Assembly (NCBI GenBank): GCA_902826455.1
Contig: CADEEV010000007.1
Location: forward strand, 55,141 to 119,140
DNA from: an uncultured Acidobacteriota bacterium
GTDB taxonomy: Bacteria; Acidobacteriota; Vicinamibacteria; Fen-336
Length of the DNA: 64,000 nt
Direction: 5' to 3'
The number at the start of each line of letters is the position of its first letter. The first letter of the stretch is position 1. Positions 47,779 to 56,014 of this stretch are shown here, in pieces. The notes under the pieces were generated by a model that searched no databases, was not told where the DNA came from, and was given only the letters and a program-made list of their open reading frames with translations. The position numbers and the translations under genes are program-made.

Positions 47779-49184
47779 AACAGCCGCGCACGCTCCTCGA
47801 CAAGCTGTGGGACGCGCACCTGGTGCGCCCGGCCAGCGAGGACACGCCGGCGATCGTCTACATCGACCTGCACCTCATCCACGAGGTCACGTCGCCGCAG
47901 GCCTTCAGCGTGCTGCGCGAGCGCGGGCTCGAGGTGCGGCGGCCGGACCGCACGATCGCCACCATGGACCACGCGACGCCGACGGACTTCAAGCGCGTGG
48001 GCGGCAAGATCGTGATCGACGACCCGCAGGCCGCGACGCAGATCCGCACCCTCGAGGAGAACTGCAAGGAGTTCGGGATCACGCTGTACGGCCTCGACAG
48101 CGAGCGCCAGGGCATCGTCCACGTGATCGGCCCCGAGCTCGGGCTCACGCAGCCGGGCCAGACGATCGTCTGCGGCGACAGCCACACCTGCACCCACGGG
48201 GCCTTCGGCGCGCTGGCCTTCGGAATCGGCACGAGCGAGGTCGGCTACGTGCTCGCGACCCAGAGCCTGCTCCTCGAGAAGCCGAGGACCATGGCCGTGA
48301 CGTTCGACGGGCGCCTGCCCAAGGGCGTCACCGCGAAGGACCTGATCCTGGGCCTGATCGCGCGCATCGGCGCCGGCGGCGCGACGGGACACGCGGTCGA
48401 GTTCCGGGGCGGCGCGGTCGAGGCGCTCTCGATGGAAGAGCGCATGACCTTGTGCAACATGGCCGTCGAGGCCGGGGCCCGCACCGGCATGGTGGCCGCC
48501 GACGAGACCACGTTCGCATACCTCGCGGGCCGGCCCTTCGCGCCCCAGGGCGCCGCGTTCGACGCGGCGGTCGCGCGCTGGCGGACGTTCCGCACGGACC
48601 CGGGCGCGCGCTTCGACCGTGAGGTGCGCTTCGACGCGGCCACCCTCGAGCCCATGATCACCTACGGCACCAGCCCGGGCATGGGCGTGCCGGTGCGCGG
48701 CACGATCCCCGACGCCGCGGGCGACGCGTCGATCGAGAAGGCCCTGCGCTACATGGGCCTCCGCGCCGGCACCGCGCTCATCGGCCATCCCATCGACGTG
48801 GTGTTCATCGGCAGCTGCACGAACTCCCGCCTCAGCGACCTGCGCCTCGCCGCCAGCGTCTTCAAGGGCCGTCACGTGGCCGAGAACGTGCGCGCCCTCG
48901 TGGTGCCCGGGTCGCAGGCCGTGAAGAAGCAGGCCGAGGCCGAGGGCCTCGACCGGATCTTCCGCGAGGCCGGCGCCCAGTGGCGCGAGGCCGGCTGCTC
49001 CATGTGCCTCGCCATGAACCAGGACAAGCTGCAGCCCGGCCAGTACTCGGTGAGCACGAGCAACCGCAACTTCGAGGGACGCCAGGGTGCCGGCGCACGT
49101 ACGCTGCTCGCGAGCCCACTGACCGCTGCAGCTGCTGCTGTGTCCGGACGAATTTCCGATCCGCGCGAATTCCTCAGGTCGTAA
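47775..49184 (+). CDS. leuC: 3-isopropylmalate dehydratase, large subunit
   Basis: 469 residues from GTG 47775. Aconitase-family markers: [45 protein letters not shown] with the first cluster Cys region, [18 protein letters not shown], and [13 protein letters not shown] carrying the further cysteines of the 4Fe-4S cluster. With LeuD it isomerises 2- to 3-isopropylmalate. The length fits bacterial LeuC. It ends two bases before the leuD ATG. Confidence 0.95.
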   Translation: MKQPRTLLDKLWDAHLVRPASEDTPAIVYIDLHLIHEVTSPQAFSVLRERGLEVRRPDRTIATMDHATPTDFKRVGGKIVIDDPQAATQIRTLEENCKEFGITLYGLDSERQGIVHVIGPELGLTQPGQTIVCGDSHTCTHGAFGALAFGIGTSEVGYVLATQSLLLEKPRTMAVTFDGRLPKGVTAKDLILGLIARIGAGGATGHAVEFRGGAVEALSMEERMTLCNMAVEAGARTGMVAADETTFAYLAGRPFAPQGAAFDAAVARWRTFRTDPGARFDREVRFDAATLEPMITYGTSPGMGVPVRGTIPDAAGDASIEKALRYMGLRAGTALIGHPIDVVFIGSCTNSRLSDLRLAASVFKGRHVAENVRALVVPGSQAVKKQAEAEGLDRIFREAGAQWREAGCSMCLAMNQDKLQPGQYSVSTSNRNFEGRQGAGARTLLASPLTAAAAAVSGRISDPREFLRS

Positions 49185-49186
49185 CC

Positions 49187-49765
49187 ATGCAACCGATCAG
49201 CACCCTCACCTCGCGCACGGTCGTGTTGCCGTTCACGAACATCGACACCGACCAGATCATCCCGGCGCGCTTCCTCACCACCACGACGCGGCTCGGCCTG
49301 GGCGAGAAGCTGTTCGCCGACTGGCGCTACGACGCGGCCGGGACGCCCCGGGCCGACTTCGTCCTCAACAGGCCCGAGAGCCGGGGCTGCGAGATCCTCG
49401 TGGCCGGCCGCAACTTCGGCTGCGGCAGCTCCCGCGAGCACGCCGTGTGGGCGCTGCGCGACCACGGCTTCAGGGCCGTGATCTCGACCGAGATCGCCGA
49501 CATCTTCCGGCGCAACGCCCAGAAGAACGGCGTGGTGCCGGTCGTCCTCGACGCGGCGGCCCACGCCAGGCTGCTCGCGCAGCCCGGCGCCCGGGTCGTG
49601 GTCGATCTCGAAGCGAAGACGGTGGCGCTGCCCGACGGCACGACGGCGGCCTTCCCCATCGAGCCCTTCGCGCGTTACTGCCTGCTCGAAGGCAAGGACG
49701 AGCTGTCGTTCCTCGCGTCCCAGGACGCGGCCATCACGGCGTACGAACGGAGAATCGGAGGTTAG
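49187..49765 (+). CDS. leuD: 3-isopropylmalate dehydratase, small subunit
   Basis: 192 residues from ATG 49187. Swivel-domain motifs are [33 protein letters not shown] and [19 protein letters not shown]. It completes the active site of LeuC. A CAGG is the only Shine-Dalgarno-like sequence ahead of the start, consistent with coupling to leuC translation. Confidence 0.95.
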   Translation: MQPISTLTSRTVVLPFTNIDTDQIIPARFLTTTTRLGLGEKLFADWRYDAAGTPRADFVLNRPESRGCEILVAGRNFGCGSSREHAVWALRDHGFRAVISTEIADIFRRNAQKNGVVPVVLDAAAHARLLAQPGARVVVDLEAKTVALPDGTTAAFPIEPFARYCLLEGKDELSFLASQDAAITAYERRIGG

Positions 49766-49769
49766 TCCC

Positions 49770-50843
49770 ATGGTCCCCACGGTTGCGGTCCTGCGCGGCG
49801 ACGGCATCGGCCCCGAGGTCATCGAGGCGGCGCTGAGCGTGCTGGGGGCGTGCGCCCCCGTGCGCGTGAAGGAAGCGCTGATCGGCGGCGCCGCCATCGA
49901 GGCCGCCGGCGACCCGCTGCCGGCCGAGACGCTCGCCCTGTGCCGCGAGAGCCAGGCGGTGCTGCTGGGCGCCGTCGGCGGCCCGCGCTGGGAGAACGGA
50001 CCGGTGCGGCCCGAGGCCGGCCTGCTGCGCCTGCGCCAGGGCCTGGGCGTCTACGCGAACCTGCGGCCCGCGCGCTACATGGGCCTGCCGACGCCGCTGC
50101 GCGACGGCCTCGTGCGGCAAGCGAACCTGCTGGTGGTGCGCGACCTCGCGGGCGGCCTGTACTTCGGCGAGCCCCGCGGCAACGACGGCAAGACCGCGAT
50201 CAACACGATGCACCAGACGGCCGAGGGCACGGCCCGCGTCGCCCACGTCGCGTTCCGCGAGGCCCGCACCCGCCGCTGCCACGTGACCTCGGTGGACAAG
50301 GCCAACGTCCTCGAGGCCTCGCAGCTCTGGCGCGCCACGGTCGAGGAGGTGGCGAAGTCGTACCCGGACGTCACCCTCGAGCACCGCTACGTCGACGCCA
50401 TGAGCTTCGAGATGCTCCAGGCCCCGCAGCGCTTCGACGTGATCCTGGCCGAGAACCTGTTCGGCGACATCCTGTCCGACGAGGCCGCCGCGGTGGTCGG
50501 CTCGATCGGCCTGCTGCCCTCCGCGTCGCTCGGCGAGGGCACCCCGCTCTTCGAGCCCGTCCACGGCTCGGCCCCGACCCTCGCGGGCCGCGGCATCGCG
50601 AACCCGACCGGCGCCATCCTGTCGGTCGCGATGCTGCTCGAGCACGGCCTCAAGCGTCCCGATCTCGCGCGGCTCGTCGAGGAGGCCGTGGCGAGCGCGC
50701 TGCGCGAGGCGCGCACCCCGGACATCGGCGGCAGCGCCACGACCCTCGAGGTCACGGCGCTCGTCCACCGCCATCTCGGATGGCTCCGCGACAGCGGCTC
50801 GGCCCCGGAAGGCAGCGTCATGTCCTACGAGTGGGGCGTCTAG
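49770..50843 (+). CDS. leuB: 3-isopropylmalate dehydrogenase
   Basis: 357 residues from ATG 49770, with CGGAGG upstream. Motifs: LRGDGIGPEVIEAAL, the NAD-binding/substrate Lys-Tyr region GLYFGEPRG, VDKANVLEASQLWR, ENLFGDILSDEAAAVVGSIG (Mg aspartates) and EPVHGSAPTLAGRGIANP. It makes the 2-oxo precursor of leucine. Last gene of the ilv-leu operon; no branched-chain transaminase follows. The gene after it is on the opposite strand. Confidence 0.95.
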   Translation: MVPTVAVLRGDGIGPEVIEAALSVLGACAPVRVKEALIGGAAIEAAGDPLPAETLALCRESQAVLLGAVGGPRWENGPVRPEAGLLRLRQGLGVYANLRPARYMGLPTPLRDGLVRQANLLVVRDLAGGLYFGEPRGNDGKTAINTMHQTAEGTARVAHVAFREARTRRCHVTSVDKANVLEASQLWRATVEEVAKSYPDVTLEHRYVDAMSFEMLQAPQRFDVILAENLFGDILSDEAAAVVGSIGLLPSASLGEGTPLFEPVHGSAPTLAGRGIANPTGAILSVAMLLEHGLKRPDLARLVEEAVASALREARTPDIGGSATTLEVTALVHRHLGWLRDSGSAPEGSVMSYEWGV

Positions 50844-50860
50844 CAAGGCCAGGGCACGAA

Positions 50861-50909
50861 AATAGTCTCTTTTCGAGAAACCGTCTCATTGAATGAGACA
50901 ATGAGACGG
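50861..50909 (-). repeat. Dispersed stem-loop repeat, copy B (inverted relative to copy A)
   Basis: CCGTCTCATTG (50881-50891), 7-base loop, CAATGAGACGG (50899-50909): a perfect 11-bp arm pair. The segment 50868-50880 is TCTTTTCGAGAAA, whose reverse complement carries the TCGAAAAGA tail of copy A. An alternative hairpin GTCTCATT-G-AATGAGAC (50883-50899) overlaps the main one. It lies between convergent leuB and the permease gene and could serve as terminator for either direction. Confidence 0.65.
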
Positions 50910-50947
50910 CTTTCGCAAAGCAGTACCTTTTTGACGCGGGTCGGGAA

Positions 50948-53353
50948 CTACTCGTCCCGGAGCGCGACGATCGGCGACGTTCGCGCGGCGCGTTGCGCCG
51001 GAGCGACCAGCGCCAGCAACGACACCGCCGCGAGACCGCCGGCGACCAGCGCGTAGGTCCGGGGATCGGTCGCGCTGACCCCGTAGAGCAGCGAGCCCAG
51101 GAGCCGCACAAGGGCGAGCGCTCCCAGGACACCGAAGCTGAGTCCGAGACCGACCAGGACCAGGCCCTTCCCCATCACGAGGCGGCGCAGGTCGGCGGGC
51201 GACGCGCCGAGGGCCAGGCGCACGCCGAACTCGCGGGTGCGACGGGCGACGAGGTACGCGACCACGGCGTAGAGGCCGAGCGCCGCGAGGGCCACGGCGG
51301 CGGCCGAGAAGGCGCTCGCGAGCCACGCCGTGAAGCGCGCCTGGGCGGTCTGACGCGCCACGCGCTCCGGCAGCGTCGCCACGTCGTACACCACGGCCCC
51401 CGAGTCGAGGCCGCGCAGCGCCGTCACGATCGCGGGACGCAGCGCGTCGGGGTCGTTCGCGGTGCGGACCACGACCGCGAAGCCGCGAGCCTGGGCGCGA
51501 AACGGCACGTAGATGTCGGGGTCGGCGGTCGGGTTCTGCGGGAGCCCGCGATGCTTCACGTCGTCCACGACGCCCACCACTCGCGACCAGTTCTTCTCGT
51601 CGCCGGGCTGACCGAGCTTGTGGTCGAGGGGGTCGACACCCGGCCAGTACTTCTCGGCGAGCGCCCGCGAGACGATCGCGACGCTCGGGTCGTCGGCATC
51701 GGCGAACTCGCGGCCTTGCACGAGGCGAATGCCGAGGGTCTGGAAGTAGCCGGGCCCCGCGCGATGGATGTAGGCGCGCGGGCGGGTCTGGGCGTCCGCC
51801 GGAGCGCCGCCGTCGACGCCGAAGAAGATGGCCCCGCTCGAGCCCCCGAGCGGGACGTCGCTCGCAAGCGCCACGGCCGTGACGCCCGGAAGGGCCGCCA
51901 GGGTCTCACGCACGACGGCGGCGGAAGTCGCGGGCGGCGCGTCCTTCGTCTCGGGCCGGCCGAGGCTCACGCGGAACGAGAGCCGGTGGTCGGCGACGAA
52001 GCCGGGATCGAGGGCGAATAGACGCTGCAGCGTGGCGAGGAACAGGCCCGCCCCCACGAGCAGCACCACGGACAGGGCGAGCTCGGCGACCACCAGCCCG
52101 GAGCGCAGCCGCGCCCGTCCCCCGCCTTCGAGGCGCGCCGAGGACTGCTGCAGCGCCTGGGCCGGCGCGACACCGCCACGCCACGCGGGCACGAGCCCGA
52201 ACAGCAGACCGATGGCGCCTGCGACACCGGCCGTGACGAGGACGACGATCGCATCCGGATGCGGGTTGACGAAGCTCGGGAGCTCGATCGGGCTCGAGGC
52301 CACGAGGGCGTCGGTGCCCCAGTACGCGAACAGCGCGCCGAGCGCGGCGCCTCCCGCGGCGAGCACGAGACCTTCGGCCACGAGCTGCCTCAGGAGCCGT
52401 CCGCGCGAGGCACCCAGGGCCTGACGCACCGCGACCTCGCGCTGCCTCGCCTCCGCGCGGGTGAGGAGCAGGCCCGCCACGTTCGCGCAGGCGATCAGGA
52501 GCACGAGGCCCGAGGCGGCGAAGAGTGCCGTGAGCGGCGCACGCATCGCCCCCGTCACCTCGCGGGACAACGCGATCGCCTCGATGCCGCGGCCTTCGTT
52601 CGTGTCGGGATACGCGGCCTCGAGGCGCTTCGCGATCCGGGTGAGCCGGTCCTGGGCCTGCGCCTCGCTGACGCCGGGCTTCAGGCGCGCGACCGCCGGG
52701 AACCAGCGGTCGCCGCGGTTCTTCGGGTCGAGGTCGGTGACGACGCCGGTCGGCATCAGGACGTCGGCCTCGTCGGTGAGGCCGCGGAAGCCCTCGGGCA
52801 GCACACCGACGATCGTGGCCCGGTCGTCGTCGAAGCGCACCACGCGGCCGAGCACGGCCGGGTCGCCGCCGAAGCGCCGCATCCACAGGCCGTGGCCGAG
52901 GATCGCGACGGGCGCCGTGCCGAGGCCCGTCTCCTCTTCGGCGCGGAAGTCGCGGCCGAGCGCGGGCCGGACGCCGAGCAGTCCGAGATACTGCGGCGTC
53001 ACGTACTCGGCCGAGAGGCGCTCGGAATCGCCCTCGCCCACGAGCGTGACACTCTGGCTCCAGTAGGCGGCGACGTCGGCGACCTCTGCCGCCTCGCGGC
53101 GCCAGTCGAGGAAGTCGGCCCACGACGCGCCGCGGCGCTCGACCTGGGCGCGCTTCACGTTGCCCCAGAGCAGCACGAGGCTCTCGGGACGCTCGTACGG
53201 CAGCGGCTTCAGGAGGACGGCGCGCACCAGGCTGAACAGCGTCGCGCTCGCGCCGATGCCGAGGCCGAGAGCCAGGAGCGCCGCGATCGTGAAGCTGGGG
53301 CTGCGCGAGAGCGACCGCACGGCGTGCCGCAGCTCCTGGATCAGGCCATCCAT
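50948..53353 (-). CDS. Orphan MacB/FtsX-type ABC permease (ADOP type)
   Basis: 801 residues from ATG 53353. There are two MacB-like periplasmic core plus FtsX units: the start QELRHAVRSLSRSPSFTIAA with a TM helix (LLALGLGIGASATLFSLVRA) and the standard PLPYERPESLVLLW, three TM helices near 265-400 with EARQREVAVRQALGASRGRL, a second periplasmic domain, and a final three-TM unit with RTREFGVRLALGASPADLRR. No ATPase gene is adjacent, which is why such proteins are called orphan permeases; large paralogous sets occur in Acidobacteriota. They probably move or signal about an envelope substrate with an ATPase encoded elsewhere. It follows tex by 3 bp. Confidence 0.9.
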   Translation of the reverse strand: MDGLIQELRHAVRSLSRSPSFTIAALLALGLGIGASATLFSLVRAVLLKPLPYERPESLVLLWGNVKRAQVERRGASWADFLDWRREAAEVADVAAYWSQSVTLVGEGDSERLSAEYVTPQYLGLLGVRPALGRDFRAEEETGLGTAPVAILGHGLWMRRFGGDPAVLGRVVRFDDDRATIVGVLPEGFRGLTDEADVLMPTGVVTDLDPKNRGDRWFPAVARLKPGVSEAQAQDRLTRIAKRLEAAYPDTNEGRGIEAIALSREVTGAMRAPLTALFAASGLVLLIACANVAGLLLTRAEARQREVAVRQALGASRGRLLRQLVAEGLVLAAGGAALGALFAYWGTDALVASSPIELPSFVNPHPDAIVVLVTAGVAGAIGLLFGLVPAWRGGVAPAQALQQSSARLEGGGRARLRSGLVVAELALSVVLLVGAGLFLATLQRLFALDPGFVADHRLSFRVSLGRPETKDAPPATSAAVVRETLAALPGVTAVALASDVPLGGSSGAIFFGVDGGAPADAQTRPRAYIHRAGPGYFQTLGIRLVQGREFADADDPSVAIVSRALAEKYWPGVDPLDHKLGQPGDEKNWSRVVGVVDDVKHRGLPQNPTADPDIYVPFRAQARGFAVVVRTANDPDALRPAIVTALRGLDSGAVVYDVATLPERVARQTAQARFTAWLASAFSAAAVALAALGLYAVVAYLVARRTREFGVRLALGASPADLRRLVMGKGLVLVGLGLSFGVLGALALVRLLGSLLYGVSATDPRTYALVAGGLAAVSLLALVAPAQRAARTSPIVALRDE

Positions 53354-53356
53354 GGC

Positions 53357-55975
53357 TCAGCCTTTCTTTTTGATGTCTTCCTTCAGGCCCGCGAGGGCCG
53401 CGAACGGGTTGTTGAAGCCGCGCACCGGCGGCGTCGAAGCGGACGGCCGGGTGGCCTGGGGCGGACGGCGATCGCCGCGCGGGCCCGAGCCGCCGGACGG
53501 CGGCGGCCCGCTCGGGCGGTTCGAGGGTGGGCGGTTCGAGGGCGGACGGCTGTCGGGGCGCGGGCCGGAGCGCTGCGGCGCGGCGCCCGGCGGCCCCGGC
53601 TTGCGCTCGGGACGCGGGCCGCGCGGACGCTCGGGACGCAGGGGCCGGGTCGGCGGGATCTCGCCTGGCGCGAGCGTGATCGGCGGGCGCGGCGGGGGAC
53701 GCGGGCCGGACGGACGCGCCGGACGCTCGCCGGGCTTGGCCGGACGCCCACCGCGCTCCTTGCCCTTGGGCCGCGGCCGCGCCTCGCGCTTCTTGGGCTC
53801 GCTCTTCATCGTGAGCGAGATCTGGCCCTTCTCGAGGTCGACCGCGAGCACGCGCACGTTCACGCGCAGGCCGGGATGCACGACCTCCTGCGGGTCCTTG
53901 ACGAACTTGTCCGAGACCTGCGAGACGTGGACGAGGCCGTCCTGGTGCACGCCGATGTCGACGAACGCGCCGAAATTCGTGACGTTCGTGACGACGCCCG
54001 GGCACCACATGCCGGGCTTCAGGTCCTTGAGCTCGTGGATGTCGTCGCGGAACGCGAAGGCCTGGAACGCGGCGCGCGGGTCGCGGCCCGGCTTCTCGAG
54101 CTCGGCCACGACGTCGTCGAACGTGAACTTGCCCAGCTGCTCGCGCAGCGCCTGGTCCGCCTTCACCGCGGCGGCGCCTTCGCCCACGAGGTCGGCCACG
54201 CGCTTCTCGAGGCGCGTCGCGAGGGACTCGAGAACCGCATAGCGCTCGGGATGGACGCCCGTGTTGTCGAGGGGGTTCTCGCTCTCGGGCACGCGCAGGA
54301 AGCCCGCCGCCTGCTCGAAGGTCTTGCTGCTGAAGCGCGGCACCGCGAGCAGGCCGGCGCGCGACGCGAACAGGCCTTTCTCCTCGCGATGCTCGACGAC
54401 GGCCTTGGCGAGGGCGGGGCCGATGCCGGCCACGTGGGCGAGCAGGTGGGTCGAGGCCGTGTTGAGGTTGACGCCGACCTGGTTCACGCACGAGTCGACG
54501 ACCTGGTCGAGGCTGCGCTTGAGGGCCGCCGGGGCCACGTCGTGCTGGTACTGGCCGACACCGATGCTCTTGGGGTCGACCTTCACGAGCTCCGCCAGCG
54601 GGTCCTGCAGGCGGCGCGCGATGGAGATGGCGCCGCGCACGGTGACGTCGAGGTCCGGGAACTCCTCGCGCGCGAGGGGGCTCGCGCTGTAGACGCTGGC
54701 GCCGGCCTCGCTCACCATCACGATCGGCGTCGCGAGGCCTTCTTCCTTCACGGTCTCGCGCAGGAACGTCTCGGTCTCGCGGCCCGCCGTGCCGTTGCCC
54801 ACGGCGATCGCCTGGATGTCGCCGCTCTTCAGGATGCCGGCGACGAGCTTCTTCGCCGCGGCCTTGCCCTCCTCGGTCTGGAGCTGCAGCACCTCGCTCG
54901 CGAGGAACTTGCCCGACGCGTCGATCACGGCCACCTTGCAGCCGGTGCGGATGCCGGGATCGACGCCCACCACGGCCTTGGGGCCGAACGGCGAGGCCAG
55001 GAGCAGCCCGCGCAGGTTCTCGGCGAAGACCGACGTCGCCACGTCGTCGGCCACGTCCTTGAGCGCCCGGTGCGCCTCGGTCTCGATGGCCGGCATGACG
55101 TGGGACTTGAGGGCGGTGCGGGCCGCGCGCTTCAGGAGCTCGGCGCCGGGCGCCTCGGGCACGCTGCAGGCCGCGGCCTCGAAGGCCCCGAGCAGGCGCG
55201 CCTCGAACTCCGGGTCGTCCTTGGCGCCGCCGATCGACAGGGTCAGCTCGCCCTCGGAGACCCCGCGGCGCAGCGCCAGGTAGCGGTGCGAGTGGCGCGT
55301 GTCGATCAGGCTCGTGACCGCCTCGTGGTGGTCGAAGTACTTCTCGAACTTGGAGGCCGGCTTCGCCTTGTCGCCCTTGCCGCTGTGCAGGACGCCCTTC
55401 TTGAAGACGGCGTCGCGCACCTGCTGGCGCAGGCTCGCGTCTTCCGCCAGGCGCTCGGTCAGGATGTCCTGGGCGCCCTCGAGCACCGCCTCGACGTCCT
55501 TGACGCCCTTCTCCTCGTTGCGGAACGTGAAGGCCCACAGCTCGAGGGTCTGGCCCTCGAGGGGCTGCTCGGTGCCGTGGCCGGTGTTCCAGACCCAGTC
55601 GGCGAACGGCTGCAGACCGGCCTCGCGGCCCTTCTCGGCCTTGCTCTTCTTCTTGACCTTGAACGGGAGGTACAGGTCCTCGAGGGCCTGCGGGTCGAAG
55701 GTCGCGAGGATGCGATCCTTGAGCTCGGGCGTGAGCTTCTGCTGCTTCTCGATCGTGTCGACGATGAACTTCTGGCGGTCCACGATGCGGTCCCAGCGCT
55801 CGCGCGAGTCGAGCACGTCCTGGATCGCCACCTCGTCGAGGTTGCCCGTCTGCTCCTTGCGGTAGCGCGCCATGAACGGCAGCGTCGCGCCCTCGCCCTT
55901 CAACTGGAGCACGGCCAGAGCCCCCCGCAAGGGGATCTTCGGGTGCCGAGCCTCGAACCACGTCTCGAAAGTCAC
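53357..55975 (-). CDS. tex: Tex family RNA-binding transcription accessory protein with extended tail
   Basis: 872 residues from GTG 55975. Domains in order: Tex N-terminal helical region (GALAVLQLKGEGATLPFMAR, YRKEQTGNLDEVAI), YqgF/RNaseH-like fold (VVGVDPGIRTGCKVAVID), helix-hairpin-helix region (LLAHVAGIGPALAKAVVEHR) and S1 RNA-binding domain (PGVVTNVTNFGAFVDIGVHQ, LVHVSQVSDKFV). Tex homologues are usually near 720-785 residues; here about 150 extra residues follow S1. They are rich in Pro, Arg and Gly, with a SNRPP repeat, and end in FNNPFAALAGLKEDIKKKG. The tail probably adds RNA binding. The permease gene follows by 3 bp. Confidence 0.93.
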   Translation of the reverse strand: MTFETWFEARHPKIPLRGALAVLQLKGEGATLPFMARYRKEQTGNLDEVAIQDVLDSRERWDRIVDRQKFIVDTIEKQQKLTPELKDRILATFDPQALEDLYLPFKVKKKSKAEKGREAGLQPFADWVWNTGHGTEQPLEGQTLELWAFTFRNEEKGVKDVEAVLEGAQDILTERLAEDASLRQQVRDAVFKKGVLHSGKGDKAKPASKFEKYFDHHEAVTSLIDTRHSHRYLALRRGVSEGELTLSIGGAKDDPEFEARLLGAFEAAACSVPEAPGAELLKRAARTALKSHVMPAIETEAHRALKDVADDVATSVFAENLRGLLLASPFGPKAVVGVDPGIRTGCKVAVIDASGKFLASEVLQLQTEEGKAAAKKLVAGILKSGDIQAIAVGNGTAGRETETFLRETVKEEGLATPIVMVSEAGASVYSASPLAREEFPDLDVTVRGAISIARRLQDPLAELVKVDPKSIGVGQYQHDVAPAALKRSLDQVVDSCVNQVGVNLNTASTHLLAHVAGIGPALAKAVVEHREEKGLFASRAGLLAVPRFSSKTFEQAAGFLRVPESENPLDNTGVHPERYAVLESLATRLEKRVADLVGEGAAAVKADQALREQLGKFTFDDVVAELEKPGRDPRAAFQAFAFRDDIHELKDLKPGMWCPGVVTNVTNFGAFVDIGVHQDGLVHVSQVSDKFVKDPQEVVHPGLRVNVRVLAVDLEKGQISLTMKSEPKKREARPRPKGKERGGRPAKPGERPARPSGPRPPPRPPITLAPGEIPPTRPLRPERPRGPRPERKPGPPGAAPQRSGPRPDSRPPSNRPPSNRPSGPPPSGGSGPRGDRRPPQATRPSASTPPVRGFNNPFAALAGLKEDIKKKG

Positions 55976-56014
55976 GAACGGCGATTGTAGGCTCGGGGCC
56001 TGGCGGAGTCTAGG

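Noticed and set aside
51906..55961. A minus-strand open frame of 1,351 codons spanning two genes
   Set aside because: Shadow frame of tex and the permease; Arg/Pro/Gly-rich composition without domains, and it runs across a real gene boundary.
52259..55990. A plus-strand open frame of 1,243 codons
   Set aside because: Antisense to the permease and tex genes. It lacks stops because of the high G+C, is full of Leu/Arg/Gly/Ala, and has no motif, signal or ribosome site.
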